Positions 25,901 to 34,900 of a DNA stretch of 64,000 nt are shown here, piece by piece; positions within the stretch are counted from its first letter, which is position 1; every line of letters starts with the position of its first letter. The stretch is from Blastobasis lacticolella (Eukaryota; Arthropoda; Insecta; Lepidoptera; Blastobasidae). The stretch is from positions 23,003,584 to 23,067,583 of the forward strand of contig LR990043.1 of the NCBI GenBank assembly GCA_905147135.1, in the 5' to 3' direction. The position numbers were made by a program, and so were the translations under genes. Below the pieces are notes generated by a model. It was not told the origin of the DNA, made no database searches, and saw only the letters and a list, made by a program, of their open reading frames with translations.

Positions 25901-28900
25901 TCGGACACAAGTAATTGAGCGCCATATCCGACTCCGGACAGACCGTGGTGTTCACGCCATGATGGCACTCTTTAATGGGATTCGGAGGGAATAGCTCGTT
26001 TTCGCTATCCATTATGAGCAATAATAACGTTTCCAGCGACGATACAACCTGGTACAGCTGAGGCAGCGTGAGACGGCCCGTCAGCTGCCCCAACTGAAGC
26101 TCCATCATCCAGGCGTACTCTATAGTTTCCTCCTCGACGGAGCGATCGGTATCGCTGAAGAATCCATGACCTCGTAGTTGGAAGGACGACAGCATCAGGT
26201 GCCCCTGATACAGAGGGCCCGAGTTGACGGGGTTCGTCCGAGACAAATTATTGGACGACACCAATACGGAGGGGCTGAGAAGGAGCTGGATCTTGGTCTC
26301 CCTGAAGGTTTTGTCCATTTCGAAGCCGAACCGCTCGACGAAGACGACGGGGCAGGGCGGCTCGTTCTCGCTGCAGTTCTTGATGAGGTGCGCCTGCACG
26401 TCGTGCAGGATCAGCGACACCGCCACGTCCATGGGCCGCCAGCGCCGCGGGTCCGCCGCGTCCGCGCCCGCCCCGCCCACGCCCGCCCCGCCCCCGCTGC
26501 GCTCCGCGGCGCCCGGCGGGCGAGACTCCGACGTCCAGAAGAACGACTCCAGATTGGGGCGCTTCTGCATATCTGTGAAAATTTGATCCTCCCCGAACGT
26601 GTTCTCTATGAGATTCATTAGACTCGTGATGATGGTTCCGTAGAAGAGCAGCACCGACGGGCCCACCTCCAGTTCGACGGTGACCTTGTCCGGCGTCAGG
26701 GACGTTCGGTCGAATTTGTTTCCGTCGATGTTCCAGGCGAGCGGGGGCTGTTTTCTCATTCTGGGAATCCTCATAGGCGACAGGAGGATCTCCTCCTTCT
26801 CGGGAGTCGTGATGTCCGCCTGGGGCTCGGGCCCGAGCGGCGGGATCGGGTGGTACTCGTATCTCACGCTCAGAGCCACGATAGGAACGGACCAGCAGTC
26901 GACCCATCCTTGGGACTTCAAGCATTTTCTTCGCCATTTCGAAGCTTTTAATCTGCACGGGACGAGTTTCATGTTCTTGTCGATGGATAGAACCGTCACT
27001 CTGGAAGTGCTGACCTCCGGCAGGTAGAGGCTCATGTCGACGGCCTCGCCCTGCACCCAGATCTTGAGCGGAATGATGTCGGGCAGGAAGTCCACGAACG
27101 GCAGGTCGAACGACACGTCCAGCAGGTCGCCGCAGAACGCCATGTGGCTGTTCTCCTGGTTCGTGGAGCTGCAGTCGATCCAGTTGTGCTGGTTGCAAAT
27201 CGTAATCACCTCGGCTTCTTTCAGCAGTATAGATATTTTCCAAGTGTAGGGTACGAAATGAAGTATATCTGGTCGTGCTTTCGAAGCCCAATCATTTACC
27301 AGATCCAAGATAAAGTCTATATGTGTGTATATTAAATGTGCAGTCGCTTTGCAACCTGTCAAAGCTAACTGCCAGCACTGATGGTGGTTCCAAACTAGCG
27401 GATAGTGGCATTTAACTGTGTATTCTAAAGTTTCACTCTCGACTAGACTTCGATATTGTAGACTCGTGGTAGCTTCTAAATGAAGCAGCTGTCCGGTGAT
27501 CTTCGTAGTATATCCGTCCTGTAACACTATCCAGGGCAAAGTGACCTCCAGGTAAGAACCGGCACCGATATTGATATGAACCGCATTGGTCTCCTTATTT
27601 TTTGTGAATAAAATATCAATCGTGGCTTCATTCAACGTGGAGAGTCTTATGTCAAAGGATTGCATCTGTCTTCTGTCTCCGGGTTTGGGTTGCGGCGTGA
27701 CTTCTAACGTTTTATAATTCGGCGGGAAGAAGAATTTGAAGAGATGATCTCTCTGGCGGTCCGCCCAGGGCCCGTAGCTGAAGTCGGTGCCCTTGCCGCA
27801 CTTGACGTCGATGCCCCAGATGGGCGGCGCGGACTCCACCACGTCGCCGTTGGCCAGCCGCAGCAGCACGGGCGCGGCGGGCACCAGCCCCGGCTCGTCC
27901 ATGTAGAAGTACAGCTCGATGTAGTTGGAGCTCATCACGACGAAGCCCTCGCCCATGTAGCGCGGCGGCTCGTCCACCAGCGACGTGTAGTTGGGGCTCG
28001 GCGCCAGCATCACCTTGCAGTTCTCCGCCTCGGCCTTCACGAAGTGCATCAGGTGGTCCAGGCTGGACGCGGGCGGCTTGGTGCTGTACAGCAGGTGCGC
28101 CTCCTCCACCGCCACGGACAGCGTGGTGGGCACCAGCCGGTTGCCGAACACCACGCGGCCGCTGCACACGTCGCACTTGATCACGGGGATGAGGTCACGC
28201 CACGTGCGCGCCAGCGCGGCGTCCGACCGCGGCTTGCCGGCGGCGGCAGCGTCCGCGTCGCCGCCGTCCGCCGCGGTCACCCCCGCGCCCACCGCGTTGG
28301 CCGCGTTCAGCGCGCGCTCGCGCTCCTCCGCGGGGTCGGCGCCCACCGCCGCGTCCACCCCGAACGCCTTCGAGAGCTCGCTGTACAGCTCGCATCGGTT
28401 GTAGAAGTGCAGCTCGAACCCGTTCAGCATTATAGAGAGCCGGGTGTCGGAATGGGATAAGTCTGTTAAACAAAAATGTATCTATACTAATATAAAAAAT
28501 AATTTCTCGACACCTACCCAGCTCATACTCTACCCTTAACCTAGTATAGCAACACCCCGCTGTACGCGAGGTTACGTTCGGTAAAAAATTGTATTAAGTG
28601 AAATGCCCAAATAAAGAAGCTTGAGTTTAAAAATAAAGTGGTGTGTGGTGCCGCCACTTAAAAGAATAGCACCACCCCATCTCTTCCCGTGGGTGTCGTA
28701 AGAGGCGACTAAGGGAATAACCCGAAAGATGGGCAGCAGCATCTTTCGTGTACATTTACATCTACTGCACTGCGATCGCCAACCCGCCTGCCAAGCGTGG
28801 CGATTATGGCAACCCGTCAAAATCGAGAGTGTGTCGTCTAGGGTAGCGTACCTTATACTCAGAATTACCAAGCGGTATTCGTTGAAGGTCATACAGGTCT

Positions 28901-31900
28901 ACGCACCGACTTCGACTCACTCCGACGATGAAGTGGAGGCTATGTATGAGGATATTTCTACAGCCATGCATACCTCCAAGACACATTATACCGTTGTCAT
29001 GGGGGATTTCAACGCGAAACTGAGCAAACGAGGCGGAGACGAGTTGAGAGTGGGGCAATTTGGAGTTGGAAATCGGAACGCCCGTGGCCAGATGCTGGCC
29101 GGCTTTATAGAGAAGGAGGGACTCTTTATGATGAACTCATTTTTCAAGAAGCCGGATCATCGCAGATGGACGTGGGTTAGTCCCGATGGTGTCACAAAAA
29201 ATGAGATTGACTCCATCCTATCTACGAAACGGCATATATTCAATGATGTCTCGGTGATCAATAGCGTTAAAATTGGCAGTGATCACCGCTTGGTAAGAGG
29301 CACATTGAATATAAATCCCCAGCTGGAAAGATCGAGATTGATGAGGTCCACGCTCCGGCCTATACCCATCCAAATCTAAGACCCCGAGAGCTTTCAACTC
29401 GAATTACAAAATCGCTTCGAGTGCCTAGGAGAGTGCGTCGACGTGGACGACTATAATAACAGGTTCCTGGAAACTGTCTATACGGTTGGGTCAAAGTTTT
29501 ATAAGGCCTGCCGTACAAACAGAACAAACAAAATCTCTGACGATACCCTCAAACTCATCGAAGAAAGACGCGGAATGACTCTGCAATCCCCTGATGATGT
29601 CTCTCAATTTAGGCGACTTAATCGACAGGTCGCTTCAATACTACCAATATTGAGGCGGCGATCGAGCGGAACAAAGGCTCTAAAGTCTTTGCGAGAGATC
29701 TGTCGATTGGACACAGCCAGTTGACGAGACTGAAAACGGATGACGGCAGAGTTGTTTCGACCAAGTCCAAGGTTTTGAGGGAAGTCGAGAGGTTCTATGG
29801 ACAGTTATACACGACAACACGGGCACCTGTTACCAGTATGGCAAAAGACCCCAGAGCCAAGTTGACCCGACACTACACCGAAGATATCCCGGACATCAGC
29901 CTGTACGAGATTAGTATGGCTCTCAAACAGCTTAAGAACAACAAGGCGCCGGATGATGATGGAATTACGGCTGAGCTTCTGAAAGCTGGTGGCAAACCTG
30001 TGCTTAAGACCCTTCAGAAGCTGTTCAATTCCGTCATCCTCGAGCAAAACGCCGGAAGCATGGCACAGAAGCATAGTGATATTGTTCTTCAAGAAAGGTG
30101 ATAAAGAAAGGTGATAAGGCTCTCTTGAAGAACTTCAGACCAATATCGCTGCTGACCCATGTCTATGAGCTGTTTTCGAGAGTAATTACGAATCGTCTCG
30201 CACGCAGGTTTGATGACTTCCAGCCTCCCGAACAAGCCGGATTCCGAAAAGGTTTTAGTACCATAGATCACATACATACGCTGCGGAAGGTTGTACAGAA
30301 GACCGAAGAGTATAACCGGCCATTATGCTTGGCGTTTGTGGACTATGAGAAAGCCTTCGATTCGATCGAAACTTGGGCGGTGCTCCAGTCTCTACAGCGG
30401 TGCCAAATTGACTATCGATATATCGAAGCACTGAAGTGTTTGTACAAAAACGACACTATGTCAGTTCGTCTCCAGGACAAGACCACAGAACCTATTCAGC
30501 TGCAGCGAGGTGTTAGACAAGGTGATGTCATATCTCCGAAGTTGTTTACTGCTGCACTGGAGGATATCTTTAGGCTTCTGGACTGGGACGGACTTGGCAT
30601 CAATATTAACGGCGAGTACCTCACGCACCTCAGATTTGCTGACGATATCGTAGTCATGGCTGAAACCCTGGAAGACTTGGGCAAAATGCTCGATGACCTC
30701 TGTAGTGCCTCTCAACAAGTAGGTCTTAAAATGAACATGGACAAGACGAAAATTATGTCGAATGTCCATGTTGTGCCTACTCCGGTGACAGTTGGAGGCA
30801 CTCCACTTGAAGTTGTTGACGACTATACATACCTAGGACAAATAGTCCAGCTAGGTAGGTCCAATTTCGAGAAAGAGGTCAATCGACGAATCCAACTCGG
30901 TTGGGCAGCGTTCGGGAAGCTACGCCACATATTTTCGTCCCAATTACCGCAGTGTCTCAAGACGAAGGTCTTTGACCAATGTGTGTTGCCTGTGATGACT
31001 TACGGAGTTAAAACGTGGCCACTCACTATGGGCCTTATAAGAAAGTTCACAGTTACCCAAAGGGCAATGGAAAGAGCTATGCTCGGAGTTTCTTTGCGCG
31101 ATCGAGTCAGAAATGAGGAGATAGGCAAGTGAACCAAGGTCACCGACATAGCTCTAAGGATTGCCAGACTGAAGTGGCAGTGGGCAGGGCACATAGCTCG
31201 AAGAACAGATGGTCGATGGGGCAGTAAAGTTCTCGAGTGGCGACCACGTACCGGTAGACGCAGCGTGGGTAGGCCTTCTACAAGGTGGACCGACGACCTG
31301 GTAAGGATCGCAGGTACCAGCTGGACGCGGAAAGCACAGGACCGGTCTTTGTGGAGATCTCTGGGGGAGGCCTATGCCCAGCAGTGGGCGTCTTCTGGCT
31401 GATATGATGATGATGATGAGTTTAAAAAAATAATACGCAGTGTTACATTATACCTACTAAAGTTAAAACTTTACTAGGAAAAACACATATTATGTATTGA
31501 GTTGCATTTTGGTTACGTTCCCAACATGACTGACTGCTAGCCCTGCTAGGTAAGGTCCGACCGTTATCGATCATATATACGTAAATGTGAAAATAAACAT
31601 AAAATTTAAATTTGAATCTTGTGTTTAGGTCACATAAACTATCTATGAATTCTGGAGACAAATTTTCTATTATGTAGTTTTCAATTATCATCGTCCTAGG
31701 GCTTATCCCGGCCTCTGCCAGGGTCCGCTTTCCTACTCATTCTTCTCGACTTCGCCAGGTCGTCGGCATTTCAATATTTTCAAGAAATTGCTTGCTTCCT
31801 GATTTTTTTCATTTGAGAGGATGTTCCCAATATCTGTCTCGGTCTCGGCCGAGACAAAAAACACAGTCTCGGTCGGTCCTTCCTGTAGGTCCGTGGAATC

Positions 31901-34900
31901 CCTATAGAAGCCTGAGGGGTCACCGTTTCTTTTATTTTACTTTATTCAGAATACCAACAGCAAGTTACAAGTAATAGTTAGTTAAACATTTATAACAGCG
32001 AGGCCTTATTATATTTACAGGGTGCGCCATTCGAAAACACCAAGTGTCGAAGTTTCACCAATTGAAAATGCTATAATTTTATAAATTGAGATTTTTAAAT
32101 TTTTAATTTAAAAGCTATCATACAAAAACATGTGAAAAAAAGTATTTTTTTATAAAAATACATAATTGTTCGAGTAGCCACCTATAGCGCGGATAACACC
32201 ATCGACTCTGTTTCAAAGAATTAGCCCGCTGCACGAACGTGACTGGCTTGAAAATTTTATCTTTTAAATCCAAGACCTTTTACAGTTCTGCGATATGTAA
32301 ACAAATTGAACATTCGTGTATGGTTTAAGGGCAAATCAAAAGACAATTTAGATCACTAAACTGCTCTGTGAAAGCACGCGTCAGGATCAGTGATGGTTTG
32401 GCCGCTGTAACTGCTACAGGACCGCTCATTGGTCGTTTTCTTTGCCCGGTCTTCGGCATTATCGCGTCGTAGGCCGTTGGCTCTCGAATCCGACGTAGCC
32501 CTGAGGCTTACGCAACACGTGACCATACCAGCGCAAGCGAGCCTCCTCGATCTTATCTGCTATATCCCTCATGCCAAGGCTGCCACGGATATACTCATTA
32601 CGTACTCGATCGAACCTTGTACTTCGCACATCCACCACAGCATTTTCATTTAGTTGGCGTGGAGTTCGCGAACGTGTTTCGTCAGCTCTGGCCATGTCTC
32701 GCAACCATAGAGCATCACAGGTCTAATTATACTCTTGTATATAAGCCCTTTGTGCTTGACAGGGATTAGGGTTACAGATGACTACCGTAAATTCCCGCCA
32801 TGTGGCCCAAGCTGCAGAGATTCGGGACTTGACACCGGGGCTGATATCGCCAGACCATCACGGATGCAAGGTATTTGGATTTAGCTGTTCTGTTCTAGAG
32901 CGATTAGGGAACGAGCGGCAAACTGCTTCGGCAAGATGTCGAGGATCTCGGCGTCTTCCTGGGAGTTCGAATTCGCGCGCTCTGTGTCCTCTTCGTGGGG
33001 ACATATGTCAGCACGTTGACTTACGCTGCGGCAGCCTGGTATCGTCGCTCGTCTTTTTATGTAGTGCGTAGCGTGCTCATAAGGTCACAGAGGCAAGCAC
33101 TAGTTCTATTGACGAAGGCTTACAGGTCTACGAGCTCGGCAGCGCTGCTGGTGCTAGCAGGAGTGGTGCCAGCTGACCTGGAAGTCCTTCGAGCGGGACG
33201 CGTCAGGGAAGAAGGGGTGGGTCGTGCGGGTAGAGAGCGCACGCAACTGAAGGAGCGGGTGAGTGGCGAGGTCGTCTCCTAGTGGCAAGAGCGGTGGGCG
33301 ACTGCGGCGGACGGGCGGGAGTTGTTTAGCTTCTTCCCGTTGATCTCAGAGTCTACCAGATTATCTCCTGAAGGACACTGTCGAAAGCCCTCTGCAGGTC
33401 GAGAAATGTTTCAATAATATTTCAATTGCTCCTACATATAATATTTAATTGTTAATACCTACATCTACCTATGCAACATTAACACATAAAATGTTTCTTT
33501 ATTTGTTTAATACATACTTATCTGTATAAGAAGCACCAACAAACTCATGTTGATATTAGTTTTATTTTTGATTGTATACGTGAGTCACGTTATAATATCC
33601 TGTTATGCGCTACATTGCATTTCGATATACTGAAAATTGTAATTAAATAAAGTAAAAATTGTCAAAATTATAGCATTTTCAATTGGTAACACTTAAAATG
33701 GCGCACCCTGTATTTAAAAATATATATAAATGTACAAACATCAACTAGTCACACAATTGATGATACATGACTCAATGATGACTGCCTAGTTAGTTAAAAA
33801 TACAAGCATTTTATAACGGTACGGTAGGGTAGGTGTAGGACACCACGCGAACGGAGTCGCACCGGGCCCACTAGTATAATATAATATTATGCTTATGGTT
33901 CATGTGATGAATTTTGAAAATGACGATTTTTTGTTGATGATTTGCTAATACAGATTATTTATTTTTTATTTAATTTATTTATTTATTTCACAATCTTACA
34001 GCAATATACATTTGTTTACAATCAGATACAGATAAAAGTGGTACTGCCAATTATAAAACTGCAATTTACATATGGGATAAGTGAAGCTAAGAATACCAAT
34101 CAGCAAAGTACCCATACCAACATGTGAATTGTTCAGTGATGATACGGGATAAAACAATAATATAATGCTAAATGAACATAGTAATATCGTGTGCGTACGT
34201 GAGTTTGTGTTTGTGTGTGCGTGTGCGTATGTGTGTGTAAATGTTCATTAGTATGCCTATACCTATCCAAGTGATCACTGATAATAGTGATATCACGTCA
34301 ATATCATCGTCCTTTACCGAGACTGTACAAACTTAAAAACCCCGCTCAAAAAGGGTGTGCGGTCAAGATGGAAAATATCGACAGTTTTGGACATATGTTT
34401 TTCATATCCATCTATAGCCCTATTGAGCGGTGATCCTAACGGTGTTACTACGCGCGCGACGATGGTCGAGTAGACGCGGCCAGCGGCCACCGCGCTCAGC
34501 AACACCCGGGACAACAGCCGTGGACTGTCCACCCCGGAGTGAATGATGTCATATAGAAGCCTAGCGTCATTCAGGAAACATTTATGTGACATGTTAATAT
34601 AGATTCATTTGAATATTACTAATTATGGGTGCACATTCATTCCAAACCAATGACACATGATTGATTATCAGTAGTTAGAACTTGATAACATAATAGGCAT
34701 ATTTACAAAAACAAAAGTTTGTAAATGATGTTCAAATTGATATTAATACTAAATTGTGTGTTGCATGTTGTCCATACTAATATTATAAGAGGAAAGTTTT
34801 GATTGTTTGTTGGTGTGTTCATTTGTAATGGATAAATTCAAAAACTACTGTCCCAATTTAAAAAATTGCTACATTATCAGCAAGTAACATAGATAAAAAT

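Larger units (their letters stand above)
32018..33710. mobile_element. DNA transposon with CAGGGTGCGCCATT inverted ends, 1.69 kb
   Basis: Ends share CAGGGTGCGCCATT and an inner block ACCAATTGAAAATGCTATAA in inverted orientation, the left end having 16 extra bases between blocks. TATTTA flanks both sides (32012-32017, 33711-33716), so the duplication could be TA or longer. The interior holds no transposase, only fragments of other elements. It shares the CAGGGTG terminus with the 14580-18152 element but not the rest. Confidence 0.75.
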
